Part shown: positions 51,413 to 59,122 of the stretch, piece after piece
Layout of the letters: every line of letters starts with the position of its first letter
Numbering within the stretch: the stretch's first letter is position 1
Source of the DNA: Streptomyces parvus
GTDB lineage: Bacteria > Actinomycetota > Actinomycetes > Streptomycetales > Streptomycetaceae
Reading direction: 5' to 3'
DNA length: 64,000 bases
NCBI RefSeq assembly: GCF_014648875.1
Contig: NZ_BMRY01000007.1
Coordinates: 310,001-374,000, forward strand
Position numbers and translations under genes: made by a program
The notes under the pieces: generated by a model
The model's input: the letters and a program-made list of their open reading frames with translations, nothing else
Databases searched by the model: none
Told to the model about the DNA's origin: nothing

Positions 51413-53397
51413 ACGCCGATCGGTTGCCGCCCGTCGCACCTGAGGTCACGGCCACGCTCGTGGAGGGCCTCTCGCCCCGGCTGCGCAAGCGGCTGGACGC
51501 TGCGGTCACCAAGCTCGCCGCCCGCCCGGTGCACCGCGACGGGGACATCACGACGATCGAGGTCGACGACGAGACCGAGCTGCGCCTGCACGCCCCGGGC
51601 GGCGTGGTGGCGCAGGTGGAGGACGTCACCTGCGGCTGCCTCCTCGCCCCGGCCTGCGTCCACCGCGCGGCCGCCGCGTGCGCGGCTCCCACGGCGGACC
51701 TGGCGCCGGAGCCCGCCGAACAGCCCACCCCGGAGGCCGTCGGCACGGCCTCGGCCGATGCTGATGCCGCGACCGGGGGCGGGTCCGTGGCCACGGACCC
51801 GCCCCCGGTCACGGACCCGGCCACGGCGATGGTCCCCGCCTCGGACCCACACCGGGCCTCAGGAACGGACTCGGCCCCCGGCCCGGGCCCCGCCCCCGCA
51901 CCCGGTCTCACCCCCGACGCCGCCCCCGCCCCGCCGGAGACCGCGACCCCCGACCAGCGTGCCGCCGCCGACGCCCTGTGGGCGGCGGGCGCCGCCGTGC
52001 TGGAGGCCGGGGTCGACGGGGCCGGGGCCGTCGCGCAGTCGGCCCTCCTGCGCGCCGCGCACACCGCCCGGCTCCGGCACCTGCCCCGTGCCGCGGGCGC
52101 CGCGCTCTCCGTCGTCACGCTGCTGCGCGCGGCCCGCGCCTCAGACCCGTCGTACCGCATCGCCGAGCTCGTTACGGCGCTGGCCGAACTCCTGGGCACC
52201 GCCCGCCGCGTGGCGACGGCGACCGGGGCGGAGCTGGCCGCGGTCCGAGGGCGCGTGCGCCGCCCGTACAGCCCCGACGGCTCGCTCCGCCTCTACGGCC
52301 TGTTCACCGAACCCGTGGTGACCGACTCGGGGCACGGCGGCGTCCGCACCTGGGTCGCCGGAGCCGACGGCCGTCTCTTCACCGTCGGCGACGTGGCGCC
52401 CGGCGGGGTGGGGCGCGCCCTCGGCGTGGCCGACCGGGCCGTGCGCCTGGGCGACAGCGCGCTCACCCACCGGGAACTGGGCCGCGCCGGGCTCGCCGTC
52501 TCGGGCGCGACGGTCTCGCCCGACGGCCGACTGGGTGCGGGGAAGAGTGTCAAGGCCGTCACCGCCCGGGGTGCGGCGTGGACGGAGCCGCCCCTCGCCG
52601 CTCTGTGGGAGACGGCACCGGCCGAACAGGCCGCCCGCGCCCTGCGGTCCACCTCCCGCTACGCGGACCCGGACGGCACCGGCAGCGACCTGCTCTTCCT
52701 GGACGTCGAACTCCTCGGCGCCGTACGGGAACCGGGTGGCACCTCCCTCCTCGCGCTGGGCGAGGGAGGCGTTCCCGTCCGGCTCACCGCCGCCGACGAC
52801 GACCCCGCGCTCGCCCACCGCGACAACCTGGCTCTCCTGGCCGCGGCGCCGGGGACCCGGCTGAGGATCATCGGCCGCCTGATCCCCGCCACCCATCCCC
52901 GGCTCACCCTCCTCGCGTGCTCGCACCCCACCGGCGAGGGCACGATCGACCTCGGCCTCGACCGGCTGCGCCGCGCCGACCTCCCGGACCCGGCCGCCCC
53001 CGCGCACTTCGCCCCGCCGCAGCCCGCAGGACCCGGCGCGCAATCGCCCCTGTACCTCCTGGAGCGCCGGGTCGAACAGACGGTTCCGGCAGGCCGCGCC
53101 GCCCTCGGCCTGCTGGGCGACGTCACCGCCGAGACCCGCCGGATCCGCCGCGGCGGTCTCCCCACGGCCGCCGGGCTGCTCACCGCCCTGTGCGCCTCGG
53201 CCGCCCAGCGCGAACGCGACCACTTCGGCCGTCTGCTCCCCGCCGACACCGACGGCTTCGCCGCGTACTGGCTGGCAGCCGCCCGCTACTCGGCCGCCGT
53301 GTCCGAATCGCTGTGCTCGGCAGCCTGGAACCCGACGGGGGAGGTCCAGGGGGTGTCCGGCGGACCGCCCGCCGCCGCTGCCCGACCGGCTGTCTGA
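51409..53397 (+). CDS. SWIM zinc-finger protein (YehQ-like)
   Basis: The 662-residue protein has a SWIM zinc-binding motif at about residues 75-86, CGCLLAPACVHR (C-x-C-x6-C-x-H), after a beta-rich lead (RLRKRLDAAVTKLAARPV, ELRLHAPGG). A Pro/Ala/Thr-rich linker (about 95-185) follows, then a long mixed domain with RVRRPYSPDGSLRLYGLFTEP and TSLLALGEGGVPVRL. SWIM domains bind nucleic acids or proteins; in E. coli the counterpart YehQ sits beside the MoxR and VWA genes. It is the last gene of the five-gene operon. Its 3' 218 bases overlap an antisense small ORF. Confidence 0.82.
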   Translation: MNADRLPPVAPEVTATLVEGLSPRLRKRLDAAVTKLAARPVHRDGDITTIEVDDETELRLHAPGGVVAQVEDVTCGCLLAPACVHRAAAACAAPTADLAPEPAEQPTPEAVGTASADADAATGGGSVATDPPPVTDPATAMVPASDPHRASGTDSAPGPGPAPAPGLTPDAAPAPPETATPDQRAAADALWAAGAAVLEAGVDGAGAVAQSALLRAAHTARLRHLPRAAGAALSVVTLLRAARASDPSYRIAELVTALAELLGTARRVATATGAELAAVRGRVRRPYSPDGSLRLYGLFTEPVVTDSGHGGVRTWVAGADGRLFTVGDVAPGGVGRALGVADRAVRLGDSALTHRELGRAGLAVSGATVSPDGRLGAGKSVKAVTARGAAWTEPPLAALWETAPAEQAARALRSTSRYADPDGTGSDLLFLDVELLGAVREPGGTSLLALGEGGVPVRLTAADDDPALAHRDNLALLAAAPGTRLRIIGRLIPATHPRLTLLACSHPTGEGTIDLGLDRLRRADLPDPAAPAHFAPPQPAGPGAQSPLYLLERRVEQTVPAGRAALGLLGDVTAETRRIRRGGLPTAAGLLTALCASAAQRERDHFGRLLPADTDGFAAYWLAAARYSAAVSESLCSAAWNPTGEVQGVSGGPPAAAARPAV

Positions 53398-53578
53398 ACG
53401 GTTCGGGATCGTCGAAGTCGAAGCCGTGGCCGGCACGCGGCCGATAGCCGCCGGCCCGTACCTGACGGAGGAACTCCTCGGTCTTCATACAGGCGATGAC
53501 CCGGTCCCGGTCGTCGAGCACCTGTCCCGTACGGGCCTCGTGGATGGAGGAGAGGTGCTCCAGCCATCCCTCGTACAT
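53180..53578 (-). CDS. Small hypothetical protein overlapping the SWIM gene end
   Basis: The 132-residue reading begins MYEGWLEHLSSIHEARTGQV and continues LDDRDRVIACMKTEEFLRQV and GGYRPRAGHGFDFDD, which looks like a natural protein for its first 65 residues; the remaining half is Arg/Ser/Pro-rich, as expected from reading antisense to the SWIM gene. Either the gene truly overlaps the convergent SWIM gene by 218 bp, or its true end was lost through a frameshift near 53390. In-frame sequence is also open upstream of the ATG without a start codon. Function unknown. Confidence 0.45.
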   Translation of the reverse strand: MYEGWLEHLSSIHEARTGQVLDDRDRVIACMKTEEFLRQVRAGGYRPRAGHGFDFDDPEPFRQPVGQRRRAVRRTPPGPPPSGSRLPSTAIRTRRPSSGRLPASTRRSRRCRRGADGRSGRVRAGRPRRTGR

Positions 53579-53727
53579 CCGACGGAACGGCCCGACCGGC
53601 TTCAGCTTCCGGGCCTCCGGCGCGGGACGAGGCCTGCTGCCGGCCGGCCCGGGGGCATCCGGCCGCGCCCCGGGAGCGCACCGCCGGGACCCCGGGTAAC
53701 GTCGGACGCGGCTGAGGAAGGGTGGCC

Positions 53728-54372
53728 ATGACGCAGGATCGCGGGGAGCAGACGTTTCAGCGGATCGTCCAGGCCGCCGGAATCGTGATCGACCGGGACG
53801 GCTACGCCGGTGCCTCCACTCCGGCGATCCTCCGGCTGGCCAACGTCTCCCGCAGCGGCTTCTACCACCATTTCGCGTCGAAGCAGGGCCTCGGCGACGA
53901 GATCCTGGCCCGCCAGCACGCGTACTTCCAGCAGGTCTCCGAGCAGATGGTGGCGGGCCCGGCCCCGGAGCTCTGGCTCCAGGCCCTGGTGGACATCAGC
54001 CACCACTACACCGCCGGCCTCCTGGAGGACCCCGTCCTGAGGGCCGCCGTGCGCCTGTCGATCGAGCCGGGCCCGTACCAGACCGCCGAGAGTTACGCGG
54101 GTTCGCTGGGGGCCGTCACCGCCGCTCTCGAATCCGCGCGCGAAGCCGAGGAGCTCCAGGACCACGTCGAGCCCATGGAGACCGCCCGGACACTCGTCGG
54201 CTGCTACAGCGGCGTACAGATGCTGTCCCTCGCCCTGGCCGAGCGGGACGCCCTGCACCAACAGGTCAGCGCCATGTGGGCCCTCGTCATGCCCGGCATC
54301 GCCCGTCCGGAGGTCTTCGCCCGTCTGCGGCTGGGGCCGCCACGCTCCATGGGGACGTCCCCGCCACGCTGA
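53728..54372 (+). CDS. TetR regulator resembling gamma-butyrolactone receptors (ScbR-like)
   Basis: The 214-residue protein has a TetR helix-turn-helix (TPAILRLANVSRSGFYHHFASKQGL, about residues 28-52) and a ligand-binding half that follows the ScbR/ArpA pattern: LQALVDISHHYTAGLLEDPVLRAAVRLSIE, ESAREAEELQDHVEPMETARTLVGCYSGVQMLS and a C-terminal MPGIARPEVFARL. These regulators bind autoregulatory-element DNA and gamma-butyrolactones. The segment between RLSIE and ESAREAEE has no Trp, where true receptors have a conserved ligand-contact Trp, so it may be a pseudo-receptor. No butyrolactone synthase gene is nearby. ATG 53728 follows GAGGAAGG; GTG 53722 is the alternative. Confidence 0.78.
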   Translation: MTQDRGEQTFQRIVQAAGIVIDRDGYAGASTPAILRLANVSRSGFYHHFASKQGLGDEILARQHAYFQQVSEQMVAGPAPELWLQALVDISHHYTAGLLEDPVLRAAVRLSIEPGPYQTAESYAGSLGAVTAALESAREAEELQDHVEPMETARTLVGCYSGVQMLSLALAERDALHQQVSAMWALVMPGIARPEVFARLRLGPPRSMGTSPPR

Positions 54373-54437
54373 GACGGCCATCCGGCTGATCGCGCTGGGC
54401 GGCACGACGCCTCCCGGGCAGCGGCGCCGAGCAAGGC

Positions 54438-55265
54438 CTAAGCCGTCCAGCGGGCCGGGCGCTCCAGGGTCGGCGGAATCTTCGTGCGGGCGTCGCCCCG
54501 CGCGGCGTTCAGCTGGGGCTGGGTGAGGAACAGCGCGCCGCGCAGGTCCGCCCCGCACAGGTTGGTGTCCCGCATGTCCGCGCCGATCAGGTCGGCGTCG
54601 CGAAGGTCGGCGCCGGACAGGTCGGCCGCGATGAGGAGGGCACCGCGCAGGCTGGCGCCACGCAGCTTCGCACCGCGCAGCCGGGAGCCCATGAGGTTGG
54701 CCCCACGGTGGTTCTTCCCGCGCCCCGGGACCGCCGCCCGCGCCAGCTCGCTCGCCCGCAGGAGCAGCGGGTTCACCTCACTGCGCAGCGCGTCCACGTC
54801 GACGGCGAGCAGGGTCTCGGCCGGGTCCCGGGTGAGGGCGTCCAGGCGCTCGTACGCGCGACGCAGGTCGCGGTGGACGAGCGCGACCGAGGACAGGTCC
54901 AGGGCCTGCGCGACGTACTTCAAGAGCTCCTGGAGCTGCCGCACGACGGGGAAGACCTCATACATCCCACGGGCCGAATCCGGCTCCTCGCGCCAGCTGA
55001 CGCCCTTGAAGGTGACCTGGGAGACCTTCTGGCCCGCCCCGGAGCAGTCGAACACCGTGCAGCCGTTGTACCCCGTGTCGCGCAGCCGCCGGTGGATGCC
55101 GCAGCGGAAGTCCTCCTGGAGGTTGCCGCAGGGCGTGCCGGCGGACTTGTCCACCGGGAAGTCCGAGGAGCGTGAGAAGGGCAGCGCCACGCAGCACAGC
55201 CCGAAGCAGCTCCCGCAGTCGGACTGCAGGTCGGGCTGGGCGGCGTACGAGGTGCGCTCGGACAA
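54438..55265 (-). CDS. Cys-cluster plus pentapeptide-repeat protein
   Basis: The 275-residue protein has three parts. Residues 16-75 contain a cysteine cluster (DCGSCFGLCCVALPF, TPCGNLQEDFRCGIH, NGCTVFDCSGAGQ) like the YkgJ-type metal-binding family. Residues 95-185 are helical. Residues 185-255 are about 14 pentapeptide repeats of the A(D/N)LxG form (GANLMGSRLRGAKLRGASLR, then LSGADLRDADLIGADMRD), which fold as a right-handed quadrilateral beta helix; some members mimic DNA and inhibit gyrase. The combination suggests a metal-dependent or redox sensor attached to a protein-mimic surface. It is in the same direction as, and 100 bp downstream of, the L32 gene. Confidence 0.8.
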   Translation of the reverse strand: MSERTSYAAQPDLQSDCGSCFGLCCVALPFSRSSDFPVDKSAGTPCGNLQEDFRCGIHRRLRDTGYNGCTVFDCSGAGQKVSQVTFKGVSWREEPDSARGMYEVFPVVRQLQELLKYVAQALDLSSVALVHRDLRRAYERLDALTRDPAETLLAVDVDALRSEVNPLLLRASELARAAVPGRGKNHRGANLMGSRLRGAKLRGASLRGALLIAADLSGADLRDADLIGADMRDTNLCGADLRGALFLTQPQLNAARGDARTKIPPTLERPARWTA

Positions 55266-55365
55266 GACGTGACTCCTGGTGGCGTGCGGGGCCGGCAGCG
55301 GTCTGCCGGTGGCTGTACGCCTCCATTGTCCCGCGTGCGCGGAACCCGGAGTGCCAGGAGGCCGG

Positions 55366-55536
55366 TCAGCCCTCCGGACGCAGGAGCCCGCGCTCGTAGG
55401 CCTTCACCAGCCGCTGCGGCACGTGGTGGACGGTTCCGTCGATCGTGACGGGGACGAGCTGAGGCGTCGTGGCCTTCCACTGGGCGCGACGGTGACGGGT
55501 GTTGCTGCGGGACATCTTCCGCTTGGGGACTGCCAT
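55366..55536 (-). CDS. rpmF: 50S ribosomal protein L32, cysteine-free (C-minus) paralogue
   Basis: The 56-residue product starts MAVPKRKMSRSNTRHRRAQW and ends LVKAYERGLLRPEG, a full-length L32. Zinc-binding L32 has two CxxC pairs; this copy has no cysteine at all, the C-minus form that replaces the zinc protein when zinc is scarce. A TGAAAA-type Zur-box-like sequence lies 38-52 bases upstream of ATG 55536, in keeping with zinc-dependent repression. AAGGTGGTCTCCC provides the ribosome site. Confidence 0.93.
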   Translation of the reverse strand: MAVPKRKMSRSNTRHRRAQWKATTPQLVPVTIDGTVHHVPQRLVKAYERGLLRPEG

Positions 55537-55573
55537 GGGAGACCACCTTTCGTCGTTGCGCTCGAACGTTATA

Positions 55574-55588
55574 TGAAAACGATAGTCA
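55574..55588 (-). promoter_or_regulatory. Zur-box-like site upstream of C-minus L32
   Basis: TGAAAACGATAGTCA matches 12 of 15 bases of the Streptomyces Zur consensus as I recall it (TGAAAATGATTTTCA), with the TGAAAA and TCA ends and the central GAT in place. It sits 38 bases before the rpmF start in a notably AT-rich stretch, where bound Zur with zinc would block transcription. Confidence 0.75.
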
Positions 55589-55654
55589 ATACCAAGTTCG
55601 GTCGGCTTGCCGGACTGCCGTCGTCGGGCGAGTGGGAGGCCGCCTCGCCGGGGA

Positions 55655-56356
55655 TCAGGCCGACGCCTCGCCGTCCGGCGCGGGTACGCCGCGCGGACGG
55701 AGGACCATCAGCGAGTCCTCCTGGGTCGCGACCATGGCGAAAGAGAACCGGTCGACTTCGAGGCAGAGGGCGACATCGTCGCGGTGGGCTCCTTCGCGGA
55801 CGCCCCCCGTCAGTTCGGCGGCGGCCCGAGACCCCGCGGCGCGGCGCACGAACGGGGTCGCGTCCGTCCCGGTCCCCGTGGCCCTCCGTGCGATGTACTG
55901 GGCGCACGCCAGGTCCTCCTCCGCGCGCCCGTCCTCGCCGGTGACCACGAACGTGACGGCGTCGCACCCCCGTTGGCGCAGGAGCCCCGCCGTCGCCTCC
56001 GCCACCACGAAGCCGGCGCACAGCACCAGCGACGCCTCCTTGACCGCGAGGGCGCCCACCGTCCCCGCCGTGGTCTTCTGTACGACAGTGCGCCCGCCCA
56101 GGTAGGTGGAGCGCAGCCGGCCGGGTGAGTTGACGGCGTCGAAGCCGGGCGCGGGCGCACCGTCCTTGAGTGCCACCCAGTCCGGATGGCGCGCCTTGAG
56201 CGCCAGGGCGTCGTTCAGTGACTCGGCGAGGACGATCTTCTCCGCCCCTCGGGCGAAGGCCCAAGCGGCCACGGTGTAGGCGCGCATGACATCGACCACG
56301 ACTGCCACGGAGGGCGTTTCGGTCAGCTCGGGGATGCCGAGGAATCGCGTGTCCAT
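55655..56356 (-). CDS. ComB-like 2-phosphosulfolactate phosphatase family protein
   Basis: The 233-residue protein fits the ComB family: VAVVVDVMRAYTVAAWAFARGAEKIVLAES near residue 17, VVQKTTAGTVGAL near 92, ASLVLCAGFVVAEATAGLL near 110 and TFVVTGEDGRAEEDLACAQYIA near 133, with the Asp/Glu residues that bind magnesium. ComB hydrolyses 2-phosphosulfolactate in coenzyme M synthesis; streptomycetes do not make coenzyme M, so the bacterial substrate is uncertain. ATG 56356 is chosen because the domain begins within 15 residues. It lies upstream of rpmF on the same strand but the Zur-like site separates them. Confidence 0.75.
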   Translation of the reverse strand: MDTRFLGIPELTETPSVAVVVDVMRAYTVAAWAFARGAEKIVLAESLNDALALKARHPDWVALKDGAPAPGFDAVNSPGRLRSTYLGGRTVVQKTTAGTVGALAVKEASLVLCAGFVVAEATAGLLRQRGCDAVTFVVTGEDGRAEEDLACAQYIARRATGTGTDATPFVRRAAGSRAAAELTGGVREGAHRDDVALCLEVDRFSFAMVATQEDSLMVLRPRGVPAPDGEASA

Positions 56357-56814
56357 CCGGTCATGATCGAGTAAGTCCGTCCTGAAGTCCCCTACTTCGT
56401 GAGTCACTTCACAGCGGCGGGCGTCGGCGTCCCGGATCCTCTGATCGGACGCACTGGTCCGGTCCGAACTGGCTGTCAACGGGCGAGAGGGATGCCATGT
56501 CGGAGATGCCGGAGACGGTGTCGGCTACGGCGGACCCGAAGGGCGGTCCGGGCGGGGAACGCGGACGCGTTACGGTCGGCCCGCGGATCTGGTCCTTCCG
56601 CCGACGGGCCGGGCCGAGCCAGGAGGCGGCCGCTTCGGGGGCCGGGACGAGCCCGGCACGGAGATCCGCGAGGCCCACCTGCGGGTGCTGCGCCGCCAAA
56701 GTCCGGGCCCGCGCCGCGCCGACTCCTGTGCGCCGGCAACCCTGCACCGGCCCACCCCACGGAGAACCACCGCGCACCGGCCCGCCGCGCAGAGCCTGCG
56801 GCCATGGCACCGCC
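56357..56814. other. Gene-poor stretch with a possible gene remnant
   Basis: No complete gene is supported in these 458 bases. On the plus strand, ATG 56497 follows AGAGGGA and opens MSEMPETVSATADPKGGPGG, which looks coding for about 35 codons, after which the reading becomes Arg/Pro-rich. A second frame around 56640-56695 (GRDEPGTEIREAHLRVLRR) looks more natural, so this may be a frameshifted relic. Confidence 0.35.
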
Positions 56815-57219
56815 TCAGGTCCGGTCCCGCCGGGGGCGCGGCGGCGGACCGTACGCCTCGACCAGCGCGTTGCGTACGGCGAGCCGTCCCGCGTGGCGGA
56901 ACGCCAGAGGGTGGGAGTCCACCTCGTGCACCTTGATGGACCGCAGGATCACCGCGACGGCCACGGTGGTCCCGGGGTCCAGCTCCGCCAGCTCCTCGCG
57001 GACGCCGGAGCCGAACGCCTGGCGCAGTTCGGACACCTCCTCGGCCGACCAGCCCGGCACCGTGCTCGTGTCCGCCACTTCGAACTCCACGCCCTGCTCC
57101 CAGGGTTCGAAGTCCACCACCACCTGGGCGAAGAAGGACGGGCAGCCGGCCTGCCGGGCGTACGTGACCTTGACATCGCGCAGGGGTCGGGGAGGGAAGG
57201 TCCTCGGCTCGGTGGTCAT
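56815..57219 (-). CDS. Stand-alone EF-G domain IV-like protein
   Basis: The 134-residue protein resembles domain IV of EF-G/TetM without a GTPase. VVVDFEPWEQGVEFEVAD aligns with the region after the QxGGxGxF loop of EF-G, then a helix (EEVSELRQAFGSGVREEL) and AVAVILRSIKVHEVDSHPLAFRHAGRLAVRNAL, which parallels the EF-G sequence VxVxLxDGxxHEVDSSxxAFxxAxxxAxxxA. In EF-G this domain reaches into the ribosomal decoding centre. A small free form could contact ribosomes or tRNA-mimic surfaces, but no function is known. It is separated from the upstream DDAH gene by a terminator-like hairpin. Confidence 0.7.
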   Translation of the reverse strand: MTTEPRTFPPRPLRDVKVTYARQAGCPSFFAQVVVDFEPWEQGVEFEVADTSTVPGWSAEEVSELRQAFGSGVREELAELDPGTTVAVAVILRSIKVHEVDSHPLAFRHAGRLAVRNALVEAYGPPPRPRRDRT

Positions 57220-57241
57220 GCGCCCACGCTAACCGCGCGCC

Positions 57242-57278
57242 GACGGTCTCCCCACGGAATTTCCGCGGGGAGGCCGTC
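57242..57278 (-). terminator. Hairpin terminator after the DDAH gene
   Basis: A 37-base interrupted inverted repeat (GACGG-T-CTCCCC-A-CGGAA and its complement, single-base mismatches) lies 10 bases after the DDAH stop and before the EF-G domain IV-like gene. Confidence 0.65.
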
Positions 57279-57288
57279 CGTTCGCGCG

Positions 57289-58101
57289 TCAGGCGTCCCG
57301 GCGCAGCTCCAGCGTGCAGCACTTCACGCTGCCGCCCGCCTTGAGCAGCTCCGAGAGGTCCACCCCGATCGGGTTGAACCCGCGCTCACGCAACTGCGCC
57401 GCCAGCTCCGTGGCGTTCTGCGGCAGGACCACGTTGTACCCGTCCGACGTCGCGTTCAGCCCGAAAACCTCGGCGTCGGCGGGGGTGGCGAGGAGGGCGT
57501 CCGGGAACAGCCGCTCCAGCACGGCCCGGCTGCCGGGGGAGAAGGCCGCCGGGTAGTAGGCGACCGTCTTCTCGTCGAGCACGGTCAGGGCCGTGTCCAG
57601 GTGGTAGTAGTCGGGGTCGACGAGGGTCAGCCCGATCACCGGGCGTCCGAAGTACTCCTGGGCCTCGTCGTGCGAGCGGGGGTCGCTGCGGAACCCGGTG
57701 CCGGCCAGGAGCCAGTCGCCCGCCAGGAGATAGTCGCCCTCTCCCTCGTTGACGAAGGCGGCCGTGCGCAGCTCCGGAAAGCCGTTGTCACGCAGCCAGT
57801 TGTGGTAGGTGGGGCCCTCGGCGATCCGCTCGGCGTCGCGGAACCGGGCCACGAGGGCCCGCCCGTCGACGACCGTGGCGCCATTGGCCGCGAAGACCAT
57901 GTCGGGGAGGGAGGGGACGGGGTCGATCGTGTCGACGGTGTGCCCGAGGCTCAGGTAGACCTCGCGCAGCCGCTCCCACTGGGCGATGGCCAGCGGAGTG
58001 TCGACGGGCTTCGCCGGGTCCATCCACGGGTTGATGGAGTAGACCACGTCGAAGTAGGTGGGCCGGCACATGAGGTAGTGCCGGGCACGTGCGGTACGCA
58101 T
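57289..58101 (-). CDS. ddaH: Dimethylarginine dimethylaminohydrolase (DDAH) family protein
   Basis: The 270-residue amidinotransferase-fold enzyme would hydrolyse N-methylated arginines to citrulline. Features are YFDVVYSINPWMD near 18-30, DMVFAANGATVVDG near 68 (substrate Asp), EGEGDYLLAG near 118, DYYHLDTALTVL near 160 (catalytic His) and a C-terminal GGSVKCCTLELRR with the nucleophilic Cys. It is co-directional with the formyltransferase gene and starts 19 bp after it, so the two likely form an operon behind the iron-box-like site. With that neighbour, an arginine/ornithine-related role is possible. Confidence 0.85.
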   Translation of the reverse strand: MRTARARHYLMCRPTYFDVVYSINPWMDPAKPVDTPLAIAQWERLREVYLSLGHTVDTIDPVPSLPDMVFAANGATVVDGRALVARFRDAERIAEGPTYHNWLRDNGFPELRTAAFVNEGEGDYLLAGDWLLAGTGFRSDPRSHDEAQEYFGRPVIGLTLVDPDYYHLDTALTVLDEKTVAYYPAAFSPGSRAVLERLFPDALLATPADAEVFGLNATSDGYNVVLPQNATELAAQLRERGFNPIGVDLSELLKAGGSVKCCTLELRRDA

Positions 58102-58120
58102 ATGGGGTAGGTCCCGATCG

Positions 58121-59065
58121 TCAGGGGCGGCCGGTGAGGTATCCGCCCATCGAGGTGAAGTACTCGGTCGCGGGCAGCTCGCGGCCGTCTTCGGTCCGTA
58201 CACGGGTGATGGCCAGGCCGCGGTTGCGGCCCGTGCGGGCGTCGGCTCCGGCGACGATCACGACGCCGTCGCCCTCGCGGTAGAAGACGCGGCCCGGGGT
58301 GCCGCCGTAGCGGCCCTCGGACACGACGGCCGAGACGACCTCGATCCGCCGCCCCCGGTGGTACGTGAAGGCGGCCGGGTACGGGGCGGACTGGGCGCGG
58401 ACCAGGCGCTCCAGGTCCTCGGCCGGCCAGTTCCAGTCGATGCGGATGTCCTCCTCGGCGCGCTTGTGGAAGAAGCTCGCCTTGGACCGGTCCTGCGGAG
58501 TGAACTCCCTCTGCCCGGAGGCGATCAGCCCGAGGGCCTCGACCGTGACCGGCGCGATGAGATCGACCGTACGGTGGAAGAGGTCGGTCGCGGTGTCCGT
58601 CGGCCCCACGGGCACCGCCCGCTGGACGACGATGTCACCGGCGTCCAGCTCCTCGTCCATCATGTGGGCCGTGACACCGACCTCCGGCTCGCCGTTGATG
58701 AGCGCCCAGATCAGCGGCGAGAAACCCGCGTAGGCGGGCAGCAGGGAGTCATGGATGTTGAGCGTGCCGTGGACCGGCAGGGTGAAGATCTCCGGCGGCA
58801 TCCACGTCCGCCAGTTGTTGGCCACGATGATGTCCGGGGACACTGCCCTCAGTTGGTCCACGAGTTCGTCGTCCGGCCGATTGCGGATGATCACGGGGAC
58901 GTCGTGCTTCTCCGCGAGATCGGCGACGGAGTCGCTCCAGATCTTCTCGTAGGCGTGCTCGCTCTTGGGATGGGTCACGACGGCAACCACGTCGTGCTCG
59001 GAGTCCAGCAGGGCTTGAAGGGTGCGATGGCCCCAGGTCTGGTATCCGAACATGACGACCCGCAT
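58121..59065 (-). CDS. Formyltransferase (methionyl-tRNA formyltransferase-like, CchA-like)
   Basis: The 314-residue enzyme has a formyltransferase domain (MRVVMFGYQTWGHRTLQALL; VANNWRTWMPPEIF; THDS-like NIHDSLLPAYAGFSPLIWALINGE, with catalytic Asn-His...Asp; AHMMDEELDAGDIV) and a C-terminal OB-like domain (APYPAAFTYHRGRRIEV). It uses 10-formyl-tetrahydrofolate. The HDSLLPAYAG form and the iron-box-like site fit hydroxamate siderophore enzymes such as CchA of coelichelin, which formylates hydroxy-ornithine. No siderophore NRPS or monooxygenase lies in the window. AAGGAGG precedes ATG 59065, deciding the start. Confidence 0.82.
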   Translation of the reverse strand: MRVVMFGYQTWGHRTLQALLDSEHDVVAVVTHPKSEHAYEKIWSDSVADLAEKHDVPVIIRNRPDDELVDQLRAVSPDIIVANNWRTWMPPEIFTLPVHGTLNIHDSLLPAYAGFSPLIWALINGEPEVGVTAHMMDEELDAGDIVVQRAVPVGPTDTATDLFHRTVDLIAPVTVEALGLIASGQREFTPQDRSKASFFHKRAEEDIRIDWNWPAEDLERLVRAQSAPYPAAFTYHRGRRIEVVSAVVSEGRYGGTPGRVFYREGDGVVIVAGADARTGRNRGLAITRVRTEDGRELPATEYFTSMGGYLTGRP

Positions 59066-59103
59066 GAAGGTGCCTCCTTGGAGAGCGGTGACCGGCGCTT
59101 CAG

Positions 59104-59122
59104 TAAAGCAAGGCTTACCTAA
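59104..59122 (-). promoter_or_regulatory. Iron-box-like site (DmdR1/IdeR type)
   Basis: Read on the minus strand, TTAGGTAAGCCTTGCTTTA matches 13 of 19 bases of the iron-box consensus as I recall it (TTAGGTTAGGCTCACCTAA), with a perfect TTAGGT left half. It is 39 bases upstream of the formyltransferase start, well placed to repress when iron is plentiful. Confidence 0.65.
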
